Positions 12,185-26,203 of a stretch of 64,000 nucleotides of DNA are shown here, one piece after another. Numbering within the stretch: the stretch's first letter is position 1; every line of letters starts with the position of its first letter. The notes beneath the pieces were generated by a model, which saw nothing but the letters and a program-made list of their open reading frames with translations, searched no databases and was not told where the DNA came from. This DNA comes from Macquaria australasica (lineage: Eukaryota; Chordata; Actinopteri; Centrarchiformes; Percichthyidae), in assembly GCA_005408345.1 (NCBI GenBank), contig SEMN01000027.1, positions 1,377,001 through 1,441,000 of the forward strand, read 5' to 3'. Position numbers and translations under genes: made by a program.

Positions 12185-14557
12185 TGTGTGTATTTCACTC
12201 GCTAAGGTGATCACTTCATAAGCCATAATGATTTCAGTGATAATATGTGGACAAATCCATCACATCACCTGTTTCATGTGAATAATGACACACTCAAAAC
12301 TAAAAAATTGTAATGATTAACTGTGATTTGATATATTTTTTCATGGGTACTTTTACAGTCATTCTCACACTCTCAGTGGCTGTTCCCATGCTGCTGTGAG
12401 GTCAGGACTGCTGGAAAGGGTTAGGGGTTAAGTGCTGTGCTCAGAGGCACATTGAAGCCATATTAGTGAAAGACATTCTGCTTTGATTTCTGTGTTTGTG
12501 GCGAAATAAAAGGTTTAACAAAAATTGTGATCCAAGTTGGGATGATTGGCTTGTTGACAAGTGCATTGATTAGACCTTTGACTGTGGTCGTAGTGTTGAT
12601 TTGTGATTTTTTTAAAGGGAGTATAAGGGACTTTTGTGGGTGAGGAGTGGCAACTGGCCAACTCAACAGCAAACTGTTGATTTGGCCAAACATTTCTTCT
12701 CTATGATTACAGTCTCTAGTATTTTGACTGGAGCAAATTTAAGTGTGAAATGATTTACATAAAAGTTTGTACCTTACGGCTATGGACATATATGAGATTT
12801 ACCTTTTTATATGTTTTACACCTTTATTAAACAGGATGGTCTCTTGAGATTGAAATAGCTATTTCAGGTGAGTCTTATTTCCTTGCACATACATATATTT
12901 GTTTAAAAGTTGATGTGCAACTACAGTTTTCCCCTTAGCAGTTCCATTACATCCACCTTGCTCCTGGGCATCTCTAGTAATTGCTGGCAGGGGATGGAGG
13001 ATGACAAGTTCTCAGATTTTCCCCCTTGTGGGAAGGGAGAAGGGGGTTCCTAAATCTTTACCAGGAAGCCACAGGCCTTAAACAGCCTGTCGGAGGATTA
13101 CTGCAGGATCTCCTCAGAGCTGGGCTGACAGAGAAATATGGCTTCCAACACATACAGGCTTCTTTTATCAGCCATGGCAAGTAAGACGGGCATGTGGGCT
13201 TTTTTTTCTTTTTCTTTTTTTTTTGATTTTTGGAAGAAGGGAAGCGAGGTGAGGAGAGGCAGAGGGCAGCGTTCCTTCTTTCCATCAGAGATGCGGAGCG
13301 GAGGACTTCTGCCAGCGAGCAGAGCTTTGAAAGTGAAACGTAAGAATGGCAGATCACAGAGGCCAAAGAAAAATGATATTCTCCTCGTTACGATTCCCCC
13401 GGCCAGGGCCTTTGTTGTGGGGGCTTCTGCTTTTAACTGGAAACAGGTCCAGGCGCCTCCTGTGTTTCTGCAGTGTCCCACACACTCACACACATGTATG
13501 CACACACGTGTACATATACTTGGGCGTACTGTGCTGTACACTCACACACATCCGCGCACATTCAAACTCTCCATCATTTCTCCATCCCCTAAAGCCTGGT
13601 GACAGCTTGTTAAACCTGATGCCAAGTGCAAAGCCTCCCTCTCTGCAGGATCTTTGTCCTCACCTGTCAGTGAAGACACCGGGTGGCCAGGTGGGGGCGT
13701 CCTACTGTAGATGGCAGGTGGAAATCAAAGGCCACGTTGCAGGTACGATAACGGAAAGCAGTGCAGCAGGAGAGGAGCCTCCAGTGCATATAAATCTGTC
13801 AGCGCCATCCTGTTCTCGCTTTCTATCTCCTCCTGAAAAGTATTTCACATCCTGAGATCTGACTCCATCTGAACTGGTCACAGAAGTGTTTCTTTTTGAG
13901 ATTTATCATCAGACTTTTCTTGTGTATTCTAGAAAGAAGCGTGACAGAAAATGCAAAAGAGAGTCAAATTAAACTGGTCCTTGTTTTGGACTCAGTCTGG
14001 AATAACAATAATAAAGATTAAGACCAAAAGATAATTAGAGTAAAATACTGTGCATGTAATGTGTCTCACACCAGAAACAAAGTCTTCTGGCGATGCTGTG
14101 GCAAAGTGGCCCCTTCATTCTCTCATTTTCACCCTTGGAGCTGCTGGTTCCCACAGAGGCGATGTTTCCCCCACTCTGCAAAATATGGAAATCATATTAA
14201 CAAGACATTTAGTCTCATATTGAAACTTAAAATTTTATTTTATCTCGTTATGCCAATGAGGTGAGACAATTCCACTTTATTTCAGCACATTTTTACTTTT
14301 TATTTAACAGAAAAACAACAAGAAGATTTGATCAGATCACTCAACAAGATAATACATGCAGAAATCTGTTTTGCATTAGAAATAGATTTTTTTTTCTTCA
14401 ATAAAGTAAGATTGCAGCTCTCTGTAGTGAATTAAATTACTTCTTAAAATGGATACTTTATGATTTTTTTGCAGTGTAGACACGACACTTAAATGAAACA
14501 CCCCAGAGTCAAGGCAAATACGGCACAACATCTCACTTCATCCTTCGAGGGGTATCA
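12185..14557. other. Intergenic, GC-richer block without supported gene
   Basis: 13,040-13,860 is GC-richer and carries overlapping frames of 100-169 codons on both strands. They span a T-rich run and CA-rich stretches and match no family I know, so I treat them as chance. Confidence 0.4.

Positions 14558-14585
<28 letters not shown>
14558..14585 (+). repeat. (AC)n microsatellite
   Basis: Perfect CA repeat of about 14 units. Confidence 0.9.
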
Positions 14586-14588
<3 letters not shown>

Positions 14589-17500
14589 AACTCAAAATAC
14601 ATGAACACTCGTGCTTCCCATTTGCTATCTGATATAGCTTATTTTTGTGGATTTAATGCTTTGTTGAATCAAACTGAAAATGTGTAAAACTAATGTGGCG
14701 CCACTTTTCATTTGGTAAATATGCTTTGTGTGCCCGGCACCCTGGTTCCATATTTTGGGGCGAGGGGCAGACCAACAGGCTTCAGAGGCAGAGCCAAAGC
14801 CTGTGGCTGGGGGGGGGCGTAGCTTTAGCATGTGAGCACTCATCTTTTTGGAATTAAAAGAGGAGGTGATTGACAACTTTTAGTGATGGCCAGAGGACTT
14901 ATTTTGAATGATTCCCACACACATGCATGCTCACACACAGAAACACATGCGTGCACATGCATACCCTTCCCAAGCCAACTGGTCTTGAGAAAAGCCCACA
15001 ATTTGTCCAGATTTCATCAGAGTAGGAAAAATGAGAGTTTAGCATACTGTCTGTAATGCATAACAAATCCTTAGTCCCTTTTGCCAAACCATACAATCAA
15101 AGGCCCAGATTTGACAAAAACAACTGCAGTCTTTTTGTTGTAAAAACCCAGTTATTTGGGCATGAAGAGTCTTGGGTTCTGTATACAAGAGCCCCTGTAA
15201 AACATATTTAGCCTTTAACCTCTTTAATGCTAACTTGAAAGGCTGCTATTGTGTCTCACTGGTTTCATATTGGCAGTGACACAGTTAGTCAGTAAAGTGA
15301 TTCCCATGCCTCTCGCCTCGGCCTCGTTCCACATCTGCTGCATATCATTAAATGGAAAAATCCAGTAAAAATATTTACTTCCCGCTCGGCTCTTTGAGCT
15401 AAATAAACTTTTCCAGTTGTCTTCAGATTGATTGGGCTCTGAGAAATAGTGATGGTCTTTCTTTATGTGTAGCTGTCACAAATCAGGTGTCTGATTTTCA
15501 TCAGTCGTGTCCATCCTGTGACAGATTAGTGTTGCACAGCAGCCTGTTGAAGGCATGGACCGTTGTGGAGAGTGATGCCTTCTGCTGTTTACACCCAGAA
15601 ACGGAAACAGACTTGAGTATTTATTTTTTTTGCTATTATTGCTCATTTTTACATGCCACCTCAGCTCCTCTGTCCTGTTCTTCTTGCCTGATATGTTGGT
15701 GTTCATATTATAATCTCACTTTCTGCAGAGTAACACATTATGTTGTGGCTTTCACTATTTTTGACTCATTCCTCCAAACCCTCAAATGAGTCTCCTAAAT
15801 GAGGCATGTTACTCCTCCATCACTTTGGTAATGGAGAGGATACGTTTGGCCCAAACATTTTGTTCTTTCCCCTGAATTAACTCAGCATAATGTGTTTCCA
15901 AAGCAGCCTAATGTTGTGTGCGATTCCACAATGAATTAATTATGCTAAGCGTATTCACAGCTGAAATACTTATTTGTTTTTTGCTTTTACATCAACTGAT
16001 AATTAGTTACAGTGTTAAAAGTACTCAAGTGTGGGTTTTTAATAGATGTGCCTAGCATTCTGCTGGAATTAATACTCCCAAAGCGATGGTAGCTGGGAAG
16101 GAAAGTGTATTACTAATAATATAAACACATTTAACATTTAAATACAAATAATCTACTACATCTGAAACCACATGCTTGGGTTGAAACAATATCTCAACTT
16201 GCATTTAAATAACAAAAGTACCAGATTTTGGCAAGTATAATGGAGATTCTTCACTGATTAGTTTCAGTGTTTCAAAGACTTTTAGTGTCCCACTAAGGTT
16301 TATAAAAAATGTGTTTCTACCCTGACAAGGACAACAACCAGGGGGGAAACACTGACTTAAAAAAAAGACATCATATTGGATATTCAGTTTGGTATTGGTA
16401 TTGGTATTGACCTTCAGAAACTCATTTCTGTTGACTGACTAACTCTGTACTGCTAAATGTGCTATAAAACATTTTTGGAGCAGCTTGGGAAGGGTCAGAC
16501 ATGTTTATAAGGACTTCAACAAGCTATTGTAGATCTTGTTATTTTTCACCAAAATGTATTTGTTTGTAATACTATGTTCCATCTATCCTATCCATCTAGA
16601 TAACATTATTCCTGTCACATCCAGTACAGTTGAGCCTTGGATTTAAAGCTCAGAATCAAACTGAGTGCTGTAATACTTCTGAAACAAACCAGACCTAGAA
16701 AGATAGACAGTTTCCTGACCTTTGCTTTAGATTAAGAAATAAAAATGAAATGAAGGTTTTGCCTGTTAAATCCCAGACGACTTTGTTCTCCAAGGTGTAC
16801 AGTAAAAATCTGAGACTTGTGTATCAGAGCTGAATCTCTGGCAGCTGCACTTATCCAGCATGTGCAAGTGTGTAGATATTATTTGTATGTGTGTGCATGT
16901 TGCCATGGGTGTATGCACGCATGTGTCCACCCACAAATGAGCATACCTGCCTGTCTCTATTAAACAATATCTAGTTTTCAGCCAAGAGAAGAAGTGAAGG
17001 TCAGAGACTCCACACAACTAGCAGATGTAGACAAGAAAAAAACTATTTGAATATTGGCAACACAGCATCTTGCTGCATCCCTCAGTCATGTACAATATAC
17101 TGGCTGTATCCTCTTCCTCCCCTCAAGAAAAAAAAAGCATCAAGAATGTATAAGGAGTTTGGTTTGATTCAAATTGGTCAGGTTATTACACTGTGATTTG
17201 CATAATTTGTACGAAGGGAATAGGAGGGGGGGTTCGGAGAGAGCTGATTAGAGAAAATGTCACAGTGGATTCACATTTCAGCAGCAACTGATTGGACATG
17301 AAGCTTTCCAAATGAGCCTCGAGGACACATGAAAAGTCTTCAGATGGTGAGAAAAAAAGAAGACGTGGAAGAAAGAAAAGAGAGCGGCGAAGAGGGCAAG
17401 CTGGAGAGCATTGTTATCCCATTCTTATTTCATAGACGCATTAAATCAAAGCTTGCTGGATTTTCAATGATCAGAAAGAAATCATTCCAGCATATTTATT

Positions 17501-18067
17501 ACATATTATGAAGTAGAAGAGCTGCACCCCATGAGTTTTATGTGTCTTTTTATTTTCATGAAGCCTTTGTGTCCCCAAGGCAAGTTCAAGTATTCACCCC
17601 AGTAAAAGAGTTCACACAGCCAGGCATGAGGACACGAAGTTTCAAGCGGGGGTTATTGGACAAGTCGAGCTTTTGCTCCCCCAAAACTTCAAAGGGTTTC
17701 TTTTTTTTATTATGGAACATTATTTCCTCTAGGAGAAAATAAGTGATTATTCTGCAGAGTGTTTTGCTGAAAGACGGAGAGAAACAGAATGGCAACAGCA
17801 CACACGCTAACTGAAGCTCTCTGAAGCTGACAGACTCTGGCTGCTGGCAGGCGTTTTCCTCATCTGTGCCCACACTGCAAACACCCCAAAACCAAATTAT
17901 CAGTCACGTTACTTTCAACAGTGATTTAATGCATTATCCGTCACTCCACACTGCTAACAGAAAGTAGGAAATCTTCTGATTTGCACAGCATAGGCAAGGA
18001 AAGTTGCAATATAAACAGCATGGTGGTGGGAAAAAGGGGGGGGAGGGGACTGTTGCTATATCTCAGA
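14586..18067. other. Intergenic, possible conserved non-coding sequence
   Basis: No exon. 15,290-15,440, 15,790-15,960 and 17,150-17,330 are repeat-free with homeodomain-like ATTA/TAAT words and balanced composition, as in vertebrate conserved non-coding elements. This is an impression, not an alignment. Confidence 0.3.
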
Positions 18068-18092
18068 TAAATCTAAATCTAAATCTAAATCT
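18068..18092 (+). repeat. (AAATCT)n hexanucleotide repeat
   Basis: Four units of AAATCT in a row. Confidence 0.85.
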
Positions 18093-18462
18093 ATGCTCAC
18101 ATAAAATACATCATTTTAAACTACTGGCTGCTCTGATTCATTTTATTATAAAAATTTATGTTGGCCTCAAGTGTTAAGTTGACAATTCTCTGAATAGAGC
18201 ATAAGCTTATCGAGTTTAGTTTAGTTTGAACTCAGCGACATCCCTGCTTATGACTAAATATATTGTTCTTGTTTTATCACCTACCATAAAGTTCAGGCAG
18301 AACCAGTCGCAGTTCCTTACTTAAATCATTGAAATAACTTAAATTAGTGTGTATTAGTAGTGTGGGAGGTTAAAATCACTTGATTTTAAGAGACACTTGA
18401 TTAGAGAAGGCACTGAAGAAGTGGAGCTGCTCAATACAACCAGCTATGGTGGATACGAAGTA

Positions 18463-18481
18463 TCACACACACACACACACA
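18463..18481 (+). repeat. (AC)n microsatellite
   Basis: Perfect CA repeat of about nine units. Confidence 0.85.
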
Positions 18482-21400
18482 CTTTCCCTCAAGCCTTTTC
18501 TGTATGTTCTGATGCAGCATTCAGATTATTAATAGATGACAAACTAGATATCATTCAGTGTTAATAAGACATAACAGTAAACTGTAACAACACAGGGGTC
18601 GGCTGCAACAGCACAAAGAACGGCCAACTGTCTTGTCTTCTTGCCGTCTGTTGCCACAGATTTCCAAACTAGATGTCAAGCAGTCAAAACTCTGCTCCTC
18701 TTTAAACTAAAACTAAATCCTCTGATGATATGCAGGGTATTGGAAAAGTTCCAGTCTTGCATTTTGGGATTTCCCACAAAATAATGAACAGATAATTGGT
18801 CTGATGCTGCACTTTATGGGTTGATCTGTAAACCACATTAAAGCTAAATCATCCTTTATCCATCACAATGGATAAAACAAAACTAACTATGCATAATGAG
18901 CTACCACAAAGTATGACCTCGCACCCAACATGTAGAAACAAGTCAAACAGTAGGAAGTCAGAGAGGTCATTTAAGTAAGGTAGGCGTCTTTGCATGAAAA
19001 TACATTATTATTAAACATGCTAACCTACATCCAAATCCAAAGTCAAATTCAGGATATGTTGTATCAATAAACATACCTTCAAGTCCTAATGACAAATGTC
19101 AAATATAGCCTCATTCTAATTAGCAAAATTAGCATTATGTCAAAATACACATTATGTATTTTGGACACAAATCATGTGAAGACTGGATATGCCATTTTAA
19201 GCTGTTACAAAAGATCAGCAAAAATTCCCATTTAAGCAACTAACTAACCAGCTTTAGTCAGGGTTGAGTTTCCATTCGTAGTAAAAGAGGAACAACTTTA
19301 GAAAACCTGTTGTCAAGAGATGAAAATTAAATAAAGGTTGAGTGAAATAGGTTAAATGTCTCCTCTCATCACACTGACTCCCTCATGCTCACTTTTCAAC
19401 AAGCTGTTTTACTTCCTGTTTCATGTCATGTCCAACTAACCCTTTCCTGGAAAACACTGACTTGTACTCTGACATTTGAAGGCATCAGGTTCCTTTTACA
19501 TAACTTCACAGGACAGGGCTCCAAACAATCTCTGGACACAAGACTTTGACATTTACCACAAAATAAGCAAAACTGAAAGACTACAAAAAGGAGCAGAGAA
19601 GAGGAAACAGCATTTATGTGCAGCATGGAAACCCAAGTGAAATTTAATGTCTTAATGAGCTCACAATGGAGTTTTCATAGCTTCATGCACGCTTCAGGGA
19701 GGAATGAATCATTCACACAAATTAAGACATGCACCTTCCGTCATCTAAGGGACAAAACCGAGCACAAATAATACTTTCACACCAACAACACCACCACCAC
19801 CCCTTGGTAGATGTGAGTGAATCGTCGGCTGCCTGTGTGTATGGATTGAATCATGAGAGTCTGAAATGGCGTGACTGCGGACCATGAGTTATGCTCAGAT
19901 CTCTCCCAGACATCAAATGCTCTGGACATCCATCACTCAGCCGCTACATGACATTTACAGCCACTGATGTGTTCGCTCCTTTGCCTTTGCTTTGGCACTC
20001 TGAACAACGCTTTCCAAAAAAAAATGAGTACAATAAACTTAAAAAGTCTTCTTTGACCATTATTTTAAAAAGTGTTTCTCATCTAAAAGAGCCAAAACTT
20101 CTAGATGTGTTTAATTCTTACTCATAATTTTAGAATACTATATGAAATACTGTTAATATTTTAGGTACATGTACATGTTCAAGATAATCTTTCCTGTATA
20201 AGAGAGAATCCAACATCAAAACTAGTCTAATATCATCCATCTTGTGTTCAGGTGAAAAAATATCATTTGTTGTGTCCATAAGAAAGGCAGATCATTTTCC
20301 CAAAACTGTAAATAAAGAGAAGTCTTTACCTTACATTTATAAGATTTATTCTGACTTTCTGCTAACTAAACAAATCTGCCAGTAATTTGACAATATTTCA
20401 CACTGATTCCAATACAAATGTTTTAAGAACATTTTACAAGCAATTTACTTTTTTTTATCATGTTATAAGGTATTGACAATAATTTAATGAAAATTCACAA
20501 AACAAGGAAAACTGCATTAATAACTTGTGCAAATTGTTGAGTTATTTTCGGTTCAGAAGGTTGACAGTTACAATAATGTTTTTCTTTGGACAAGCAACAA
20601 CAACATGTAAGCCCTAATGTAATGGATTTATGTGACTAACTCAGTTATAACAAAAACGCCAGGCTCACCAAACACATGAAAATAACTACAGAATTACATC
20701 GCACAGTCTCACAGACACCAACATTTCCCATCATGTTCAAAGGTTTTAAAAGTTTATATTTGCATTTTTCTACTTCAGAATCAAAACTATAATCATTAAC
20801 AGGTCTTTGTAACATCCATGATCTTTATCTCAGCCATTGAAACCCTGTGAACAGTGTTTCTTGTTTAATCATTGTGATAATTTATTGCTCCTTTGTCTTA
20901 ACTTGTGTGGGAAAGCAGGAAACGTGCTGAAAAACAGCTTTTCGTTGAGTCATGCCCACAGCAGGTACAACATTACTTTGCTCTTTTTACAGCTAAAAAA
21001 CAAATAAATACATGAATAAATTTTAACGTCTTTCTCTGGCTTGTGTGTGAAGAGTTAAAACCATGGACAGCCATCAGGTGAGGCCTTGCTTCAAAGTCGA
21101 ATGAAATGCTGCATGAATTTGCGGCCCGTGTCCGTGGACTCTGCTGTATTTAGTCTGATAATAAACCTGAGTGAGACAGAGGTGGAGGAGCTCAGAGCCT
21201 CACCAGGGCATGATAACACCTTGACAATTCAACACACATGTGCTGCGGCGTGCTGGGCCGCAGCCTCGGGGCAGAGCCTCAACCAGCATGTGGAAGAGGT
21301 TTTCCACTCAGCTGAACGTCCAGTACCTCCAATACGGCGGCCCTGGAGCCAGATCTAACTCCATGGTATTAGGCATCGAGGCCAGCTGTGGATTAACACA

Positions 21401-22320
21401 ATTTGCACCTCCTCTAGGTGCAGGTAACACCCACACCTTCCCATGGAGGTCCAGCTCGTGAGATTTAGCCTTTGGCTCCACCTTCGCAGCCTTTTGTATT
21501 AAAGCCAAAATAAAACACATAAATTCAGAGACACACACAGAAAGACAGGCATCTCTCAAGAAACCAGGTTTTGTTACTGAAGATATTACATTTACAGAGG
21601 GTGAATTCAATTCAAAGGCCGTAATGAAATAAGAGCAAGAGAATCTAATTTAACATCACTGCACTCCACTGCTGTTTTAAAACGCTTGAACAACTTCTCG
21701 AGGCGTTTTTGTTTCGTCCGCGGTGAACTGAGACACTGCGGCATTCATACCATTTTCTCTCACATCCTGCCATCGATCCATCACTTACAGGTGGGGACCC
21801 TAACATAACAAGCTCATGATATCAAAGGTTGGGACATCTGTGTTTTATATGTAAAGACCCTCAAAACACCTGTCAAAATCCACACTCCACTTGACAAGTT
21901 TGACATTTCCAGAAAGAGCCCTGGCACCTCACAAAGTTTTTGTTTGTTTTGTTCTTCCCTTTGTCTCTTATATTTAATCCGAGTTGGATCAAGTCTATAA
22001 CTTTCAGACTCCTTAATATAGTGATCTGCGAGTGACACTTGAACAACTACAATGTAAATGTCAGGCATTCACACTTAAAAAGCTCTGAGGAGAAAAATGT
22101 TAAAATAGCAAAATAAAAGCCTGTGTTTATGTAACTGTTTTTGTTTGCTTGTGCAATGAAGATTAACTATTAACTAGTAGGGTTCATTCATTTAACTTTG
22201 GTACAATCATCTCTCAAAAACACGAACACACAAAAACACACAGTCAGACACTGATTGACTCTCTTAGACAAACTAATGACAGCACACACGCAAAGACATT
22301 CATGAATATTAAAAACACAC
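18482..22320. other. Intergenic, no gene supported
   Basis: AT-rich unique sequence. 21,060-21,480 is GC-richer with overlapping frames of 73-100 codons on both strands but no known family or coherent splice sites. Confidence 0.4.
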
Positions 22321-22640
22321 AAGGGCTGAAGGTTTGCAGGAAGAGGAAACAAGGGGGGAGTGAAGGAGAGAAGGAGAGAGTGACGGGATGGAAGGAGGAA
22401 AGAATTTAAAGAGAAAAGAGTAAAGTCAGGAAAGAAATAGGAAGGGGGTTGGAGGGAAGAAAGGAAGGGAGGAAGGATGGGGTGAACAAGTGAGGGAGAA
22501 AAGAACAAAGATAGGAAAGATGAAGCAAGGGAGGGAATGAAGGGGGATGAAACAAAAAGAGAGAAGTAAGGAGGATGGAACAAAATGAGAGAAGTAAGGA
22601 GGGAAGGAAAGAGGGAGGAAGGACAGAAGGAGAACGGGAG
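22321..22640 (+). repeat. Purine-rich tract with a 27-base tandem duplication
   Basis: About 320 bases that are some 90 % purine on the + strand (gaagg/ggaa motifs). Within it, a 27-base unit at about 22546-22599 (gatgaaacaaaaagagagaa and its neighbour) occurs twice in tandem with few differences. Apparent open frames here, including the long minus-strand ones, come from the low complexity. Confidence 0.8.
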
Positions 22641-22776
22641 GTGTTTGTTGCTCCTATGAACAATTGACCTGGGCGAGCTTTAGGTGTTTTTTGGCACACA
22701 GAGAGGCCGGGGCCCAGAGTGCTGACGAGAGGCTTAGCTGGTGTTGTGCCACTGTGGGCGGAGCCTCCCACTGTGA

Positions 22777-22804
22777 GGGGAGAGAGGGGCGTGGGGGATG
22801 GGGG
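22777..22804 (+). other. G-quadruplex motif
   Basis: Four runs of four or five G (22777-22780, 22786-22789, 22793-22797, 22800-22804) separated by loops of 5, 3 and 2 bases, with more G-runs just downstream. It lies in a GC-richer block (22,650-22,860) beside the purine tract. Confidence 0.7.
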
Positions 22805-23468
22805 AGGTAGGACCAGGGGGGCTGGACTGCCCTCTGACACGACCCTGTCAAATGAGAGAGGAACCACTACGTACTGTAGGCCAAATAGCTCAGATTAAGG
22901 TAAGACACTGATTTTATCCACTTCACTAACTGCATTTATTTACACTGTGTGCACTTTATGGGATTCTACTTTTTCACTTGTTTACTTCATATCCAAATGT
23001 AGACACCCAGTGTTTTTCCACCAGATAAAATAATAATAGCAACAAGGTGTCAGGATGTGTTTATGTGCTGGTGATGAGCAGCACTCCTAACCTGTGGAAC
23101 ACAAGCAGGCCTGTGTGACAAAAAACAAATAATCGATAGGTAACAGAAGCTGGTTACATCGTTACCTTGTTTAGCATTGCACACTAAATACCACACACCA
23201 GGTATTCTAGAAATTCACCTGGACAATGTGCTCTCAGCAGCCATTCAGTGGGTCTAAATGACCGACACCTTTCACAGCCCACACAGGACAGAGGCTCACA
23301 TTCATCACACACATGCAGCCACACTGGGGGAAAAAAAAAACTGCAGTAAATAATAAAAATAATATTCCAGAAAGAAGTAATAAATTATATAGCAGTATTG
23401 CCTGGTGGTAAAATACATATCAGAATATTTTATGAATTTAAAGAGAGAGAACAAAAAGCTTTTCCACT

Positions 23469-23471
<3 letters not shown>

Positions 23472-23510
<39 letters not shown>
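23472..23510 (+). repeat. (AT)n followed by (AC)n
   Basis: Perfect AT repeat of about 16 units running into three AC units. Confidence 0.9.
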
Positions 23511-24099
23511 AGAATACAAATATTATTTAACAGAACAAATTATTCTAGTTAGTAAGCTACTTTTTAAACTATTTTAAAGGACTCACATGAGCCTTATTTA
23601 TTTCTCAAAAAAAATTTAATAAAGTAAAACTGTACGGTTTTAAATATCACCTCAAACACGTTCTAGTTTAACCTTACAAAGCCCACACAGGTCAGAAAGC
23701 AGGTATGTACAGTGTGTAGTGTGACATTGTGTTTACAACAGTAACAGGCGCGACATCAGAGGTCAGTCATAGTTTTTCTAGAGAGACAATGAGTGTGTAG
23801 TGTGCAGTACGGACACACACGCATGAAATGAAGGTCTGCTTGTGTTTACCTGCTTTACAGATGTTAAATGGAGCTTTAAGAACGGACTTTCATTCAGTAT
23901 TGCACTGCCCTCAAGTGTTCATAGTTGAGAGCTTATACAGTAAAGGTTTTACAGGATGACGGTATCTGTATGTACTATAGTACTATGTCTAATATAAGGA
24001 TGCTTTGTTCAATATAAAAAGAAATAAACACAAATGTCCAGGTGTAATTTAAATACAGGGATTGTTAATAAAACACACGCTATGACTGTCTGTCTCTGT

Positions 24100-24620
24100 A
24101 TTACTGTTATAGTAGAAGTAGTTGTTGTAACAGTAATACTACTTCTAGTAGTTTCAGTGAAAGTCAGAGTAAACACAATAACAATAAAAATAATAATAAT
24201 AATAATAATATTAATAATAATAAAACATTTATTTATATAGCACTTATCAAACTCAGATTACAAAGTGCTTAACAAAAGGCAGGCATAAATAAAAAGTGTA
24301 CAATTTAGATCAAATAGGAAGAACAAAAGACAAAAAACAATACCAAATATTTATCATTATTATTCTGTTTGTATAAATAAATCTAAAAAAATAATTTTGT
24401 AGTATTGATAGTAGTACTAGTAGTAATTCTCGTTGGAGTCGGCACAGTAATAGCAGTAGTTTCTAGAAGCACCAAAATTAGTATTTGAGGTTGTAGTATC
24501 ATCATAGCAGCAGCATTGTAATTGTAGTAGTGTTGGTATCACCATTTGTGGCATAGGATTTGTGGTAGTAGTGGTAGTAGTAGTAGCAGTAGTAGTAGTA
24601 GTAGTAGCAGTAATGGTAAC
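24100..24620 (+). repeat. AAT and AGT trinucleotide-rich region
   Basis: An (AAT)n tract at about 24187-24222 follows degenerate GTA repeats, and a second GTA/GTAGCA-rich block runs from 24405 to 24610 with interruptions. The minus-strand frame rich in Thr codons here is a product of this repeat. Confidence 0.8.
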
Positions 24621-25571
24621 CCCTGTGCTTTGTGTGTTGGTTGTGGACTGTTTACAGGTTATGAGTCTGTCAGGAGACAGAAAGTTCTGCTGAGAGAGAA
24701 TGAACACTTGTAAACTGTGAGTAAACGTTCACACACCCTTGCAAACTATTGACACAACAGGATCTATTTATTTCATTATCTAGAAAAATCATTCTAGATA
24801 ATGACAATGTTCAATCACTAATTACAAAAAGATATATTGTCAACTTTTCCATACCATTCTTTAATTTTCTTTTAATTTTTATATACTTTGTTACTACAAA
24901 TGATACTGATTTTTTTATCCCTTTTTTAATTATATATTATTCTATTGATAAATTAATTTACTTTTTTTATTTAATTTTTTGATTATTACTTTGTAAAACA
25001 ATTTATCAGTTAGTTGATTGTTGAGTGGTAAAAATGGGCCATGACAGTTTTGCTTGAGTGATGACCACATTTTTGTAATCATTACTAGCAGTAGTAAACA
25101 CAGACTGACAATTATTATTACTTATTGGTATGTTTAATTTTTTGCAAACGATTTTAAACCTGAAATTAAAGCATAAAACTTAAAAAAATAATAGATTTTT
25201 ATAGGCCCTTAGCAAACACAAAGTTCATGGCGAAATGTGTTTATCTGCCACTTGATATCTAAATGTTCAACAAACTGCTAACTCAGGTTTTACTAAATTA
25301 TTTCCCTTAATACCACTTCAATTCATGAAACAACAGCTAACACACCACACACACTGTCAGTGGAAGACACCAAACCTGTACCGTCTCTTAACATCGTGAA
25401 GTTGTTTGTTTTCCTAGTCACTCATGCATTCAGCAAGAATAAGGTACTTCCTGAGGAAATCCTCCACAAACCCTGCAGCTGTTTTTATTTTTTAGAGTAG
25501 GCATTGAAGTATAGGTAGAAATAGAGTCAGACATCCTGAATGGGTGCCCCTTCAGTTTACTTAAAACTAAA

Positions 25572-25851
25572 ACAGCAACTCATGATCATTTTTTCATTAC
25601 AGAAAAAGTGAAAATGCCCATCAAAAGCATGTGGTGACATCATTAAGCTTGTTTAGGCCAAACCCCACAATATTGAATTTACAATGATGATATTAAGCAG
25701 AGAAAATCAGCAAATCCTCACATTTAAGAAGCTGGAACCAACAAATATTTGACCTTTCTGACTGATGACTTACTTTAATTATTAATTAAATGGAAAAATG
25801 TTGATGACTAATGTTCTGTTGGTTGACTAATCAACTCCTCATTTCAGCACT
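25572..25851 (-). mobile_element. Degraded second copy of the hAT-like element
   Basis: Reverse-oriented relative of the 11.8-kb element: shared blocks include gcagcaaatcctcacattta-like sequence (agcaaatcctcacatttaag here), aagctggaacca and a terminal ttgactaatcaac. Both ends are decayed and I see no clear TSD. Confidence 0.65.
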
Positions 25852-26119
25852 AAGACCTTAGCAATTCCACATTGAACTGAGATCCTTTTTGACCTGCTAA
25901 AAGATAAATATGTTAGGCTTGAAAGCCTCTTCCACCGCCGAATCAGCCATGTTGCGTTTCCTACCTGTGACTACATGGCTTGAATCAGCCGACTGAGAAA
26001 ACCAGTAACCTGTATTTGTCTTAAACTCTAGTTTTTCAAATTCCAAACATCCAAATATTTATTTGACAGATACAGTTGATACTTTATGTATTAATCTGCA
26101 TATTAAATATGATGCATTG

Positions 26120-26203
26120 TTATTCTTTTATTTGTAAAGGAGTATTGTTGCATTGTGGTATTGCACCATTTACTTCAGTAAGGATCTGGATACTTCTTCC
26201 AGG
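26120..26203 (+). mobile_element. CAGTGGTGGAA-family right-end fragment
   Basis: Contains ggagtattgttgcattgtgg and ends gatacttcttccag, the right end of the same family. Confidence 0.6.

Noticed and set aside
13058..13855. Overlapping frames of 102-169 codons on both strands
   Set aside because: They cross a T-rich run and CA stretches, lack consistent splice sites and match no known protein.
22188..22867. Overlapping minus-strand frames of 131 and 153 codons rich in Ser, Leu, Pro and Phe
   Set aside because: Produced by the purine-rich tract; low complexity, no domain.
24417..24707. Thr-rich minus-strand frame of 96 codons
   Set aside because: Translation of GTA trinucleotide repeats.
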